Origin: JAEUHM01 sp964538625
GTDB taxonomy: Bacteria; Verrucomicrobiota; Verrucomicrobiia; Verrucomicrobiales; Verrucomicrobiaceae
Direction: 5' to 3'
DNA: 64,000 nucleotides
Assembly: GCA_964538625.1 (NCBI GenBank)
Contig: CAZIGH010000018.1
Location: 1-64,000 of the forward strand
Shown: piece after piece, positions 18,409-27,400 of the stretch
Position numbering within the stretch: the first letter of the stretch is position 1
Layout: every line of letters begins with the position of its first letter
The notes under the pieces: model-generated
Databases searched by the model: none
What the model saw: the letters and a program-made list of their open reading frames with translations, nothing else
Told to the model about the DNA's origin: nothing
Position numbers and translations under genes: made by a program

Positions 18409-18955
18409 ATGAAGCCACTCTGTTTCGGGTTCGTGATTGGGCTGCTCGCTGTGCCTGCCCACCTCGTTTTTGGGCAAAAGGCCGCATTCTCAGGTTCCGA
18501 GTGGAAGTTCCTGCGGGGGCAGGTAGAAGCGGATTTGCATTCATTCAGGCGCTCTGGTGAGCAGTCGTTGGTGGCCCCGAAAAGCCGGGTTGGCCACGTT
18601 GGCAGTGATCAATGCTGTGGAAGTGGACCCAGCCACGGGTCACTATGTGATCCTGGGCACGCTTAGAGGCGCGGCTCCCTCCCGAAATCAGGCTTTCTGG
18701 AGGGGGTCAACAACGCTGGGAGACGACAACACGCAGCAGCACCTGCGCAAACCCGTCATGGTGCTGCGCAAGGGTGGACTCTACCGCTCCGTATTCACCC
18801 CAAGCGGAAGCATCAAAAGCATCCTGTTCAGGCCACCTGCTGAAACCACGGGTGCTGGAGGACGAGGTGTGGGTAGGGCTATCAATGACGACGGGAAGGT
18901 TGTCTTTACGATCACAGGCGACAGGGCAGCGCAGGAGCTAATGGTGCTCGAATGA
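18409..18955 (+). pseudogene. Frameshifted remnant of a secreted NxxGxxAF-repeat-like protein
   Basis: An ATG at 18409 opens a signal peptide (MKPLCFGFVIGLLAVPAHLVFG) and a short mature segment up to about position 18560, where this frame loses protein-like character and stops at 18666. A second frame (open 18557-18955) continues with VINAVEVDPATGHYVILGTL and ends in GRAINDDGKVVFTITG, which resembles the NxxGxxxF repeats of anchor-type secreted proteins common in Verrucomicrobia. The two halves read as one gene with a frameshift near 18560-18600, perhaps with an internal deletion, since normal members carry many repeats. The alternative is a short intact gene starting at GTG 18557. The frame break is seen directly; the family link is tentative. 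Confidence 0.5.
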
Positions 18956-19035
18956 ATGGACCTCCAGAATGGCGAAGTGCAGTGGCGCACCTACGGCTCA
19001 ACATCGCCAACAGGGAGAACGCTTTCGTCTGTGAT

Positions 19036-19860
19036 TTATAGATGGTTACGTCGATGTTGCCTGCGCCCGCACACAGCATTTCCAGCCGCCGCCAGTGCAA
19101 ACAGGGCTGCCTGTACGAGGACGATGCAGGAGCCTGGAGAGGCATCCAGTTTGAAAGCGATCCAGAGGCCGGAAAGTGTGGCGGTCACTGCCGAGCATAC
19201 GGATAGAGCCAGCATGGCGTCCAGCCGTTTGGTGAGCAGGTAGGCCGTGGCCCCGGGAGTGACGAGTAGGGCTACAACGAGGATCAGGCCCACCGCTTTC
19301 AGCGCGGTGACGATGGTGACGGCCAGCAGCACCAGGAGTGCGTTCTCCCAGAAAAGCACTCGTATGCCGAGCGCCTGTGCGTGTGCACGGTCAAAGCCAA
19401 GCAGCAGGAGATCGCGCCGTTTGGCGAGCGTCATGATGAGCGCTGGGAGGCCGAGTGCAAAGGTCTCTAGCATTTGACTGCGGGAGAGGCCCAGGATGTT
19501 GCCGTAGAGAATGTGATCCAGATGCAGGTCACTGGGTGTGCGGCTCATCATCACCAGCCCCAGGGCGAACAATCCCGTGAAGATGACGCCCATCACGGTG
19601 TCTTCCTTCACGCGGCTCGTGGATTTGATGTATCCTGTGGCTGAGGCGCAAAATAGACCGGATGCGAACGCTCCCAAACTGAGCGGGATGCCAAGCGCAT
19701 AGGCGGCCACGATTCCAGGCAGCACGGCGTGAGCGATGGCGTCTCCCATGAGTGCCCAGCCACGGAGTACGAGGAAGCACGACAGCAGCGCACAGGCTGC
19801 GGCGATGACGCTGCCGGTAAGCGCCGCCTCGCGCATGAACTCGAACTGCCAAGGGCTCAT
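19036..19860 (-). CDS. mntD: Manganese ABC transporter permease (MntD-like)
   Basis: This 274-residue inner-membrane permease of the ABC-3 family has about eight to nine membrane segments. Family hallmarks are LRGWALMGDAIAHAVLPGIV, VKEDTVMGVIFTGLFALGL, SDLHLDHILYGNILGLS and VGLILVVALLVTPGATAYLL. The start at 19860 is fixed by a four-base ATGA overlap with the stop of the upstream permease, a sign of translational coupling; the open frame extends further but inside the upstream gene. Together with the other permease it should form the heterodimeric channel, as in Bacillus MntC/MntD. It is the last gene of the operon. Metal preference (Mn versus Fe or Zn) is inferred from the adjacent MntR regulator. 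Confidence 0.88.
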   Translation of the reverse strand: MSPWQFEFMREAALTGSVIAAACALLSCFLVLRGWALMGDAIAHAVLPGIVAAYALGIPLSLGAFASGLFCASATGYIKSTSRVKEDTVMGVIFTGLFALGLVMMSRTPSDLHLDHILYGNILGLSRSQMLETFALGLPALIMTLAKRRDLLLLGFDRAHAQALGIRVLFWENALLVLLAVTIVTALKAVGLILVVALLVTPGATAYLLTKRLDAMLALSVCSAVTATLSGLWIAFKLDASPGSCIVLVQAALFALAAAGNAVCGRRQHRRNHL

Positions 19861-20738
19861 GGTTGCGCCTCCCTCCTCTGCTTCCTGGCCGCTAGTAGGC
19901 CGTGCTTGGGCGCTAAGCACCATACCAGCACGAAGATCAGCGCCTGAAGCGTGACGATGCAGCCCCCGGTGGCACCGTTGAAGAACCAACTGGCATAAGC
20001 GCCCAGTGTTCCAGTGGTGAGTCCGAGCGCTGTGGCGAGCACGATCATGCGGCCAAAGCGATCCGTCAGCAGATAAGCCGTCGCTCCTGGGATGATAAGC
20101 ACACCTACTACCAGAACGGCACCCACGGTTTGCAACGCCGCCACTGCCGTGGCTGAGAGCAGGGCCATGAGCAGCACTTGAAGTCCGGTGACAGGAAGCC
20201 CGATGCTGCGCGCCTGTGCGGGGTCAAAGGCCACCAACATCAGATCTCGCCACTTGGCCACCAAGACGAGAACCGTGACGGCGCTGACGAAGATGAGCTG
20301 CCATACGTCTGCAGGTGAAATGCCCAAGATGTTCCCGAGAACAATGGTTTTCAGGTCCACTTGCGCGGGATAGATGGAGATGAGGAAGAGGCCCGCAGCG
20401 AAAAAGGTGGTGAACACGATGCCTATCACCACGTCCTCCCGCAGCCTAGTCTGCTGCTTGACGAGCGCCATGGCTCCTGCCGCCAGCAGTCCAGAAAGAA
20501 AGGCACCAAGGCTGAACGGCCAGCCCAGAAGGTAAGCGGTGGCTACTCCTGGCACCACGGCATGAGACAGCGCGTCCCCCATCAAGGACCAGCCCCGCAG
20601 CGTGATGAAGCACGAGAGAAAGCCGCCCACTGCGCCGACAAGCGCGCTGGCACTGATGGCGCGGAGCATGTAGTCGTAACTGAGCGGCGCGGTGAGAGCC
20701 GCGAAGCTGAAGGACAAGAGGTGGGATAGGGAGTCCAT
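19857..20738 (-). CDS. mntC: Manganese ABC transporter permease (MntC-like)
   Basis: This 293-residue permease belongs to the ABC-3 metal family and has about eight membrane helices. Recognisable blocks are LRGWSLMGDALSHAVVPGVA, LREDVVIGIVFTTFFAAGL, QVDLKTIVLGNILGIS and VGAVLVVGVLIIPGATAYLL. It is clearly paralogous to the following permease, with which it shares a four-base stop/start overlap, and differs mainly in its longer periplasmic N-terminus. The 177 bp separating it from the ATPase gene contain no gene and could host processing or regulation. A basic tail (AARKQRREAQP) lies in the cytoplasm. It is expected to pair with the second permease and the ATPase for Mn(II) import. Confidence 0.88.
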   Translation of the reverse strand: MDSLSHLLSFSFAALTAPLSYDYMLRAISASALVGAVGGFLSCFITLRGWSLMGDALSHAVVPGVATAYLLGWPFSLGAFLSGLLAAGAMALVKQQTRLREDVVIGIVFTTFFAAGLFLISIYPAQVDLKTIVLGNILGISPADVWQLIFVSAVTVLVLVAKWRDLMLVAFDPAQARSIGLPVTGLQVLLMALLSATAVAALQTVGAVLVVGVLIIPGATAYLLTDRFGRMIVLATALGLTTGTLGAYASWFFNGATGGCIVTLQALIFVLVWCLAPKHGLLAARKQRREAQP

Positions 20739-20915
20739 CCGTCAGGCGGTGCGGGCAAGCAGTAGGCGGTTGGCTTTCGCTTCCGAGGTGTGCCGGCCGA
20801 AGCGCAGTGAAGCGCCCGGGCTTCTTTGACCAGACTTCTCAAAGGATGCACCTTGCATGTGACTTCGTTTCGCTTCCGTTTTCATCTCATTGGGCTTCCA
20901 TCGCTTAGCTGTTCC

Positions 20916-21812
20916 CTACGGCCCCACTTCCTCCTCTCGGGTTTTCACCAGTGCTTCGCGTTCGGAGCGGTCTTTGTATTCGAGGTGGCCATGCTTCCCG
21001 AATACGAGGGGACGTTCGTCATCCGTGAGCAGGCGCACTTCGTGACCGTCGTGCGCCTGCACCGTCGAGGTCTCGAAGTGGAAGTGGCGCAGCACGCCGC
21101 CGAAGGCTTCGCTGAGATTGTCCAGCGTGAAGACCTCCTCCGTTCTGCCGTAGGCCAGCACACTTTTGTTGAGAAGCACCACTTGATTACAAAACTCAGG
21201 TACGGAACCCAGATTGTGGGTGGAGACGAGCATGAGAGCCCCCTCGTCCCTCAGCTCGCCAAGCAGGGTGATGATGGCTTCCTCGGTCTTCACATCCACG
21301 CCGGTGAATGGCTCATCCAGCAGAATCAAGCGACCTCCCTGAGCGAGGGCACGTGCCAGGAAGACCCGTTTCTTCTGTCCACCTGAGAGCTCGCCGATCT
21401 GGCGGTCACGGTACTCCCACATATCTACGCGGCGAAGGGCCTGCTCTACGGCGGCCCTGTCCTCAGAGCGTGGCATGCGCAGGAAGTTCATGAAACCGTA
21501 GCGGCCCATCATGACTACATCCCACACGTTGACAGGGTAGTTCCAGTCCACTTCCTCAGCCTGTGGCACATAGGCCACGATGCCTGCCTTTTGAGCTGCC
21601 TTGACCGGGCCACCGTTGATTCGAACTTCTCCCGCAGTGGGCTTGAGAAACCCCATGATGCTTTTGAATAACGTACTCTTTCCGCTGCCATTGACGCCCA
21701 CGAGTGCAGCGATGGTGCCGCCCTTGAGCTCAAAGCTGGCTTGCCTGAGCGCTTCGTGTCCGTTGTTGTAGCGGATGGTGACGTTGCTGACTGTGAGCTG
21801 AACCGGAGACAT
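20916..21812 (-). CDS. mntB: Manganese ABC transporter ATP-binding protein
   Basis: This 298-residue ATPase powers the transporter from the cytoplasmic side. Walker A is GVNGSGKST (residues 39-47), the Q-loop region is YVPQAEEVDW, the ABC signature is ELSGGQKKR (141-149) and Walker B is LILLDEPF (162-169). These match the MntB/ZnuC/SitB class; the acidic VDWNYPV segment after the Q-loop is typical of Mn/Fe members. Residues after about 235 form an unusual extra tail containing several His (HFHFE, HDGHE, KHGHLE), which could sense metal; this is inference. The gene lies 89 bp downstream of the substrate-binding protein gene on the same strand. Confidence 0.92.
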   Translation of the reverse strand: MSPVQLTVSNVTIRYNNGHEALRQASFELKGGTIAALVGVNGSGKSTLFKSIMGFLKPTAGEVRINGGPVKAAQKAGIVAYVPQAEEVDWNYPVNVWDVVMMGRYGFMNFLRMPRSEDRAAVEQALRRVDMWEYRDRQIGELSGGQKKRVFLARALAQGGRLILLDEPFTGVDVKTEEAIITLLGELRDEGALMLVSTHNLGSVPEFCNQVVLLNKSVLAYGRTEEVFTLDNLSEAFGGVLRHFHFETSTVQAHDGHEVRLLTDDERPLVFGKHGHLEYKDRSEREALVKTREEEVGP

Positions 21813-21901
21813 GATGGATTGGTTTGCGATGCGTCAAGAATGCGGGCCGGAGCTGTCTGCCGCAGCGGCGATACTTGAGTTGAGCAAAAAGAAGGCCGGC
21901 T

Positions 21902-22813
21902 TCATGGGAGGAATCCCTTCACAATGGTGCTGGCGTTGTACTCCAGCATTTTCAGTAAAGTGGGTGCCGGGCCGGTCTCGTCGGTGAGTGAGTCCACAAA
22001 GAGCACCCCGCCGTAGCGCGCCCCTGTTTCCGCAGCCACTTGCTTTGCCGGTTTGTCACTCACTGTGCTCTCGCTGAAGACCACGGGCACTTGGTTGGTC
22101 CGCACGTAGTCGATGACTTTCTTTACTTGCTGAGGTGTGCCTTGAGCATCCGAGTTCGTGGGCCAGAGGTAAAGCGGCTTTAGATTGTAGTCGCGGCACA
22201 GATAGGCAAAGGCCCCCTCACTGGTGACCAGCCAGCGCCGGTGCTCTGGAATGACAGAGAGTGTCTCACGCACCGGCTCCTCTACGGCGCGGAGCTTCTC
22301 GCTGTAAGCCTTCGCATTCGCGTTGTAGGTGGCCTCGTTGGCAGGGTCTAGCTTGACTAAGGCTTTGCGGATGTTCTCGACGTAAAGGACTGCATTTGCC
22401 GGAGACATCCAGGCATGGGGGTTTGGCTTGCCTTGATACGGCCCCTCCGTGATGCTGATGGGTTCAATGCCTTCCGTGAGCAGCACACCCGGCACGTCTT
22501 TGAGATTCTCGAAAAAGCGCTCAAACCAAACTTCCAGGTTCATGCCGTTCCAGAGAACCAGGTCTGCGTCCTGCGCCCTCACGATGTCCAGCGGCGTGGG
22601 TTCGTAGCCGTGGACCTCCGCACCGGGCTTGATGAGGCAACCCACTTCGGCCGCGTCGCCCGCCACGTTTCTGGCCATGTCTGCTAGAATGGTGAACGTG
22701 GTCATGATCTTGAGCCGCCCATCGTCTCGCTTTGCGGTAGGGGAGGGACCGCAGCCGCACAGGGAGACGACCAGCAGAAGGAGCAAACCAGACGGCAGAA
22801 ATGTTTGTTTCAT
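21902..22813 (-). CDS. mntA: Manganese ABC transporter substrate-binding lipoprotein
   Basis: This 303-residue lipoprotein captures metal in the periplasm. The signal peptide ends in lipobox LCGC (Cys21). The cluster A-I fold is indicated by MTTFTILADMARNVAGD and the expected metal ligands His68 (EVHGYEP), His133 (NPHAWMSP), Glu199 (TSEGAF) and Asp274 (FVDSLTD). The His-His-Glu-Asp set is the Mn/Fe type; zinc binders use a third His and a His-rich loop, which is absent here. It is the first gene of the mntABCD operon and is divergent from mntR, with candidate MntR operators 8 and 38 bp upstream of its start. Repression by Mn-MntR is therefore expected. Confidence 0.93.
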   Translation of the reverse strand: MKQTFLPSGLLLLLVVSLCGCGPSPTAKRDDGRLKIMTTFTILADMARNVAGDAAEVGCLIKPGAEVHGYEPTPLDIVRAQDADLVLWNGMNLEVWFERFFENLKDVPGVLLTEGIEPISITEGPYQGKPNPHAWMSPANAVLYVENIRKALVKLDPANEATYNANAKAYSEKLRAVEEPVRETLSVIPEHRRWLVTSEGAFAYLCRDYNLKPLYLWPTNSDAQGTPQQVKKVIDYVRTNQVPVVFSESTVSDKPAKQVAAETGARYGGVLFVDSLTDETGPAPTLLKMLEYNASTIVKGFLP

Positions 22814-22820
22814 GGAAGAG

Positions 22821-22838
22821 AGTTAGGCTGGACTAACT
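22821..22838. promoter_or_regulatory. Candidate MntR operator 1
   Basis: This 18-bp site lies in the mntA-mntR intergenic region. Its arms AGTTAG and CTAACT are perfect inverted repeats around a 6-bp centre (GCTGGA). Palindromes of this size are typical of DtxR/MntR binding sites. It begins 8 bp upstream of the mntA start, so a bound repressor would block mntA transcription or early elongation. The repeat is seen directly; the binding protein is inferred. Confidence 0.65.
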
Positions 22839-22850
22839 TGGAAGCGCATA

Positions 22851-22868
22851 AGTTAGTTTCAACTCACT
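22851..22868. promoter_or_regulatory. Candidate MntR operator 2
   Basis: This second 18-bp site has the same 6-6-6 layout, AGTTAG-TTTCAA-CTCACT, with a single mismatch to the perfect right arm. It starts exactly 30 bp from the first site, about three helical turns, so two MntR dimers could bind on the same DNA face. It ends 12 bp before the mntR start and could also provide autoregulation. Confidence 0.55.
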
Positions 22869-22880
22869 TTTTGAGACTCG

Positions 22881-23336
22881 TTGAAAACACCCTTGACCTC
22901 TGCCAGTAATGCTTTCGTGCCCGACCTCGCCACCAGTTCCACCGCCGCGCAAGACTACCTTGAGCAAATACACCGCCTCATTGGAGCGAAGGGCTACGCC
23001 CGGGTGGCAGACATCGCCGCAGCACTGGAGATCGCCCCGGCGAGCGTGACCGCCATGATTCAGCGCCTGGATGCGGACGGCCTCGTGGTGTATGAACGCT
23101 ACCGCGGCGTCGTGCTGACGGCGGAGGGGCGCGTCATTGCAGAGGAGGTTGTGAAGCGCCATGAGGTCCTGGCCAGCCTGCTGCGCAGCTTTGGCCTGGA
23201 TGAAGCCACGATTTACCGGGATGTGGAAGGCATGGAGCACCACATCAGCAAGGCCACGCTTAAAGTGCTCATCACCATTGTGGAAGAACTGGAACAGAAC
23301 CCCCGGCTCCTCGCTAAAATGAAGGCACGCCTCTGA
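22881..23336 (+). CDS. mntR: Manganese-responsive transcriptional regulator MntR (DtxR family)
   Basis: This 151-residue DNA-binding repressor is read from TTG at 22881; GTG at 22917 is an alternative. The winged helix covers about residues 24-85 (QDYLEQIHRLIGAKGYARV, then PASVTAMIQRLDADGLVVYE and YRGVVLT). The dimerisation and metal domain follows. Aligned by eye to Bacillus MntR with a constant offset of 17, all six metal ligands are present: Asp25, Glu28, His94, Glu116, Glu119 and His120. This supports manganese rather than iron sensing. It lacks the SH3 domain of DtxR/IdeR, like short MntR proteins. It is divergent from mntA, with two candidate operators between the genes. Confidence 0.93.
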   Translation: MKTPLTSASNAFVPDLATSSTAAQDYLEQIHRLIGAKGYARVADIAAALEIAPASVTAMIQRLDADGLVVYERYRGVVLTAEGRVIAEEVVKRHEVLASLLRSFGLDEATIYRDVEGMEHHISKATLKVLITIVEELEQNPRLLAKMKARL

Positions 23337-23396
23337 TTGGAGGACCCTGCCGCAGAGTGGCTTAGCCCTACCGAAAAAAACTCACCCGGATTCGCA

Positions 23397-23426
23397 TTGA
23401 CTGGCGAGACCGTTTTGCCCTAATCT
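23397..23426 (+). promoter_or_regulatory. Possible sigma70-type promoter of the pseudopilin gene
   Basis: A TTGACT hexamer (23397-23402) is followed after 18 bp by TAATCT (23421-23426), about 50 bp before the pseudopilin ATG. The -35 match is good (5 of 6) and the -10 match is weak (3 of 6). This is a sequence match only. Confidence 0.35.
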
Positions 23427-23477
23427 GCAAGTCGGCACGGAAACTTCCAGCGTGCTCCCCAGCCCCAACCGCCCATC

Positions 23478-24065
23478 ATGAAAAATCTTCGCCCACATCG
23501 CAGCACTGCCGCCTTTACTCTCATCGAGATGCTGATTGTCATCGGCATTATCGCCGTGCTCGCAGCGCTCGCCATTCCCACCACTGGCATCGCCATGAGA
23601 ATGGTGAAGAAGGTGCGCACTCAGGCCGTGCTCAAGGACTTGGTGCTGGGCATCAAAGGTTATGAGACCGAGTATGGCCGCTACCCCATGCCCCCAGACT
23701 ACAAGAGTGAAGAGCCGGTGCAGACTTCCGAAGGCTCCGGTCTGCTGAAGGTGCTCATGGGCCAGGATGAGCAGGGTCTCAATACTCGCGGCATCGTTTA
23801 CATCGAGCCTCCTCCCGCCAAGAGCGGAGCCGGTGGTCTCACCGGCAACGTCGGAAGCTACGGACTCGCCGACTTCTGGGGAGAGCCCTACGAGGTGGTG
23901 ATGGACTTGAACTATGACAAGCGCATCAAGAATCCCGACGCGATGAATGAGGACCGCATGATCTCTGACGATGCCCCGCAGGAACTCGTCATGGGAGCCA
24001 TCGCCTACAGTTTGGGAGAGGACAAGAAGCGTGGCACCAAGGATGACGTTGCCTCCTGGCGCTGA
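23478..24065 (+). CDS. Type II secretion GspG-like pseudopilin
   Basis: This 195-residue protein has a class III prepilin N-terminus: a basic leader (MKNLRPHRSTAA), then FTLIEMLIVIGIIAVLAALA with the conserved Glu at position +5 of the mature pilin. Here cleavage would fall after Ala rather than the usual Gly. A GspG-like globular domain follows, with GIKGYETEYGRYP, DFWGEPYEVVMDLNYD and a tail SLGEDKKRGTKDDVASW resembling the calcium-binding end of major pseudopilins. It would sit in a pseudopilus or as a single inner-membrane-anchored subunit. No other secretion gene adjoins it; the giant DUF1800 gene follows after 414 bp. Verrucomicrobia encode many solitary proteins of this kind. Confidence 0.85.
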   Translation: MKNLRPHRSTAAFTLIEMLIVIGIIAVLAALAIPTTGIAMRMVKKVRTQAVLKDLVLGIKGYETEYGRYPMPPDYKSEEPVQTSEGSGLLKVLMGQDEQGLNTRGIVYIEPPPAKSGAGGLTGNVGSYGLADFWGEPYEVVMDLNYDKRIKNPDAMNEDRMISDDAPQELVMGAIAYSLGEDKKRGTKDDVASWR

Positions 24066-24479
24066 CCCATCCTTTTCCTGCTGGCGCGTATAGCGCCGGT
24101 CGAAGGGCTGAGGATCCGCCCGTCGGCATCCACCGACCAGTCGGAAGTAGCGAACAGGCGCTGAGAAGGACTTTAGCAGAGGCCGTTCTTCCCATTCCCA
24201 ACCGCTTGGAAGGGGACGGAACTGCGTGCCATCGAGTCAAAAATCCAAATCCGTGTCAGCGAGTGTCAACGCCGGGAGAAAATGATGCCACCGGCTCGTC
24301 CCCAAGGTGCCCCGGTGGAAGTCTCCGCGCCCGGAGCATCGGCCCTTGGAGGCTTCCCAATGGGAAGTATTGACAAAAGTGACCATTTTTCGGTAAACTC
24401 GAAACTCGTTCATTTTCAAAGAGTTACTTCGAGCGTCGGTGCTGCTCCCGCACTCGCAGTTTCGTTGATCCCAACCCAA
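24066..24479 (+). other. Intergenic region, 414 bp, no gene seen
   Basis: This stretch separates the pseudopilin from the giant DUF1800 gene. The downstream reading frame is open from 24282, but the 66 extra residues show no signal peptide or domain, and a good promoter lies inside it (24370-24399). It is therefore treated as untranslated. No repeat, terminator with a U-tract or small gene was recognised. Confidence 0.6.
24370..24399 (+). promoter_or_regulatory. Sigma70-type promoter of the giant DUF1800 gene
   Basis: A perfect -35 hexamer TTGACA (24370-24375) is followed after 18 bp by TAAACT (24394-24399, 4 of 6 matches to TATAAT), in an AT-rich patch unusual for this region. A transcript starting near 24406 would carry a leader of about 75 nt before the ATG at 24480. 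This supports 24480 over the earlier in-frame ATG at 24282. Confidence 0.55.
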
Positions 24480-27400
24480 ATGAAACCAACCAACCGTTTC
24501 AAAGTCTCCAAGCTCGCAGCCGGGCTGCTGGCCTTTTCACCGCTGGCTTATGCCGCCACGGACGACTTCAGCACCGGCCCAGGCCAAGGCAGTCCTGATG
24601 GGATGTGCGACGTCTGGCAGGCACTCTACAATGGCTGGGGCCTCAACCCGAATGGCGATGAAGACAACGATGGATGCACCAACCGTGTTGAATCCGTGGC
24701 GGGTACCAACCCTCGAGTGCCTGGCGACTGCCTGCGAGTCGGCGACACCGTTCTAAGCGGCAACCAAGTGATCTTCACCTTCCGTGCAGAGGGGGGCAAA
24801 CGGTACCGGATTCTGAGTGACAGCTCGCCTAGCGGCAGCTTCTCCACCGTAGTGCCGCAGACCTCCCCCGTGAATGGTGCCACCCAGTATGTTCCCGGCA
24901 ATGACACAGGTACCCAGGTCATCACCATCACCAAAGGCCCGGGAGACGAGCGGAAGTTCTACCGGCTTGAAGCATCCGACATCGACACCGACGGAGACGG
25001 CGTCTCAGACTGGGCTGAAATGAGTCTGGGGCTCAACCGCCTCGTTGCCGATAGCGATGGCAATGGCATCCCCGACGGACAGGAGGTCGCAGCAGCCGTG
25101 TCCGTGCCCGACGAAGTTTCCATTTTTGCCAGCAAATCCAGCGCCTCCGAGGACGGCCCTGAAAGCGGCATGTTCACCGTCACACGGAATCGCGCGTTTT
25201 TCCCGCTGCAAGTAGGACTAAGCATGTCCGGCACGGCAGAGATTCCAGCCGACTATACTGCCAGTCCCGGAGGGCCTTTAGCCTTCGGGGTGGGGGAAAA
25301 GAGCAAGGTCGTTCACATCAACCCCGTGCCCGACGCCGCCGTGGAGGGGCAGGAATCCGTCACCGCCACCATCGTGTCAGCACAGGCGACGATGAATGAT
25401 GACTTCAGCCAGCCTCAGATTGGCAACGCCTCTGCCACCGTCATCATAGGGAACACCGCCGCACCCAGCGGCACCGGCCTCACCGCCCGTTACTACGACA
25501 ACGCCAGCTCCACGGCCAATAGCTTGCTGAACTTTGGTGACACGGCCAACTACGCCTTCACGCGCCTCACCACCACGACCGGCACCATCGTCATTACCCC
25601 CACCTCTGGCGTGCTTGCCAGCATTCTTAATGCCGTCTCGGTCGGCACCCAAGTGCAGATCACCTTCACCGGTGGCAACCTCAACGCCACAGCGTACAAC
25701 AACCTCCCCTACACCGTCACCACCAAAACAGCCGCGAACTTCACCGTCGCCATCACCGGTGCCTCCCTGCCCACCTCCAGCAGCAGCACTTGCAACTTCC
25801 AGATTCAGCCCATGCACCCCCCGGTCGTGGAGCGCGTGGATGCCACCGTCGCCCACGACTGGTTCACGGGCACCCCGAATGGCAACACCATCAGCCCTCT
25901 CAACTCCCCCGACAACTGGTCCTCCGTCTGGGAAGCCTACCTCCACCCTACGACTGCCTCCACCTCCGGCTACCGCTTCCAGCTGGATGCAGACGACAAA
26001 GCTCGTGTGCTCATCGACCTCAACCGCAACGGCACCTTTGACCTCCCCGGGGAGCAAGTCATCGAGCACGGCTGGGACGGACCCGCCACCGTGGGGACAT
26101 TCAAAATCAGTTCCTCCTACAACCTCGCCGTTCCTGCCACACCCGCCGAGCGCTATCGCATCCGGGTCGAGCACGTCGAGACCACGGGCGAAGCGCGCTG
26201 CCGCCTCCAGTGGAGTGTCAACGGCGGCACCTTTGCCAACATCCCCCAAGCCAACGTCTATTCCCACACCCGTGCCATGGACGCCAACTACACCTACACC
26301 CGCACCGACGCCACCGCTGGTGCCATGGCTGGGACCATCCTCGTCACACACAATGGCCACGGCCTTACCGTGGGCACTCCGGTTACACTCTCCTTCTCCA
26401 GCGGAAACCTCTTCACCCCTGCTAATGGCAACTTCCACGGCACCTACACCATCTCCGTGGTCAACAGTGCCAATACCTACACCGTGCCTATCACCGGAGC
26501 CAGCCTGCCGGCCAACGGCGCTGGGGCGGGCTTCATCTTGAACGTGCCAGCCTCCACCACCCAGACCTGGTACAATGTCGTCTGGCAGAACACCACCTTC
26601 AGTGGTGCCCCAGGTCGCATCGGCACCAACAACGCCGGCACCAACGACAGCAACAACGGCATCTACGGTACCGGCACACCAGATCCCGCGCTCATTGGCG
26701 TTGACACCTTCACCGCTCGCTGGACCGGTCAGCTTCAGCCTCAGTTCACGGAGGAATACACCATCTCCGTCCTCGCAGATGATGGCGTGACCCTCCGCAT
26801 CAACGGCCAGATACAGGAACTCAAAACGCTCCTCGCCACCGAAAGTGACGGCAGCACCTACACTTACGATTCCGCCAGCGGTGCCACCGTCGTCACCTAC
26901 TCCGGTGCCCGCATCAAGCCCGGCAGCGTCGTCGCCGGAGAGACCATCCGCCTCAACCCCACCAGCGGCAACCTCAACTACAGCTCCGGAGCCACCTACA
27001 CCTACGACGCAGGCACCGGTGAAATGGTGGTGACCTACACCGGACTCACGACCATCTTGGCCAATGGATTCCAGGTTGGGCAGACGGTCTTCCTTGACCC
27101 CACCAGCGGAAAGATAGCTGACCTCGCCAGCCTCCCCTACGTCATCACCGCCGCCACAGCCACCACCTTCACCGTCAATGTAGGCGCAGGTCTCTTCCCC
27201 AACAACACCAGCGCGCCAAACGGCAACCTCAACGTCCTCGATACCTTTGACCTCGTCGTCACCGCCGCCACGCCCACCACCTTCACCGTCACCTTCCCGC
27301 CAGCCCGTCATGCAAACAGCACGGGCAACTTGAACATCGACATCGTCAACAAGCCTCTGAAAGACTGGTCCTCCTTGACCAGCGAGCGCTACGTCCGCCT

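Noticed and set aside
18956..19243. Plus-strand frame after the frameshifted remnant, considered as its continuation
   Set aside because: It is antisense to the mntD coding region for most of its length and shows no repeat motif of the remnant's family.
20739..20915. Possible small gene or insertion remnant in the gap between the mnt ATPase and permease genes
   Set aside because: No frame with a start, plausible composition or terminal inverted repeats was found; only a short GAAGCGC-type repeat is seen.
25377..27311. A 644-codon open frame antisense to the giant DUF1800 gene, rich in Gly and Val
   Set aside because: It is the complement of ACC/GCC-rich Thr/Ala coding sequence; it has no domain, signal or plausible composition and lies wholly inside a gene with clear domains.
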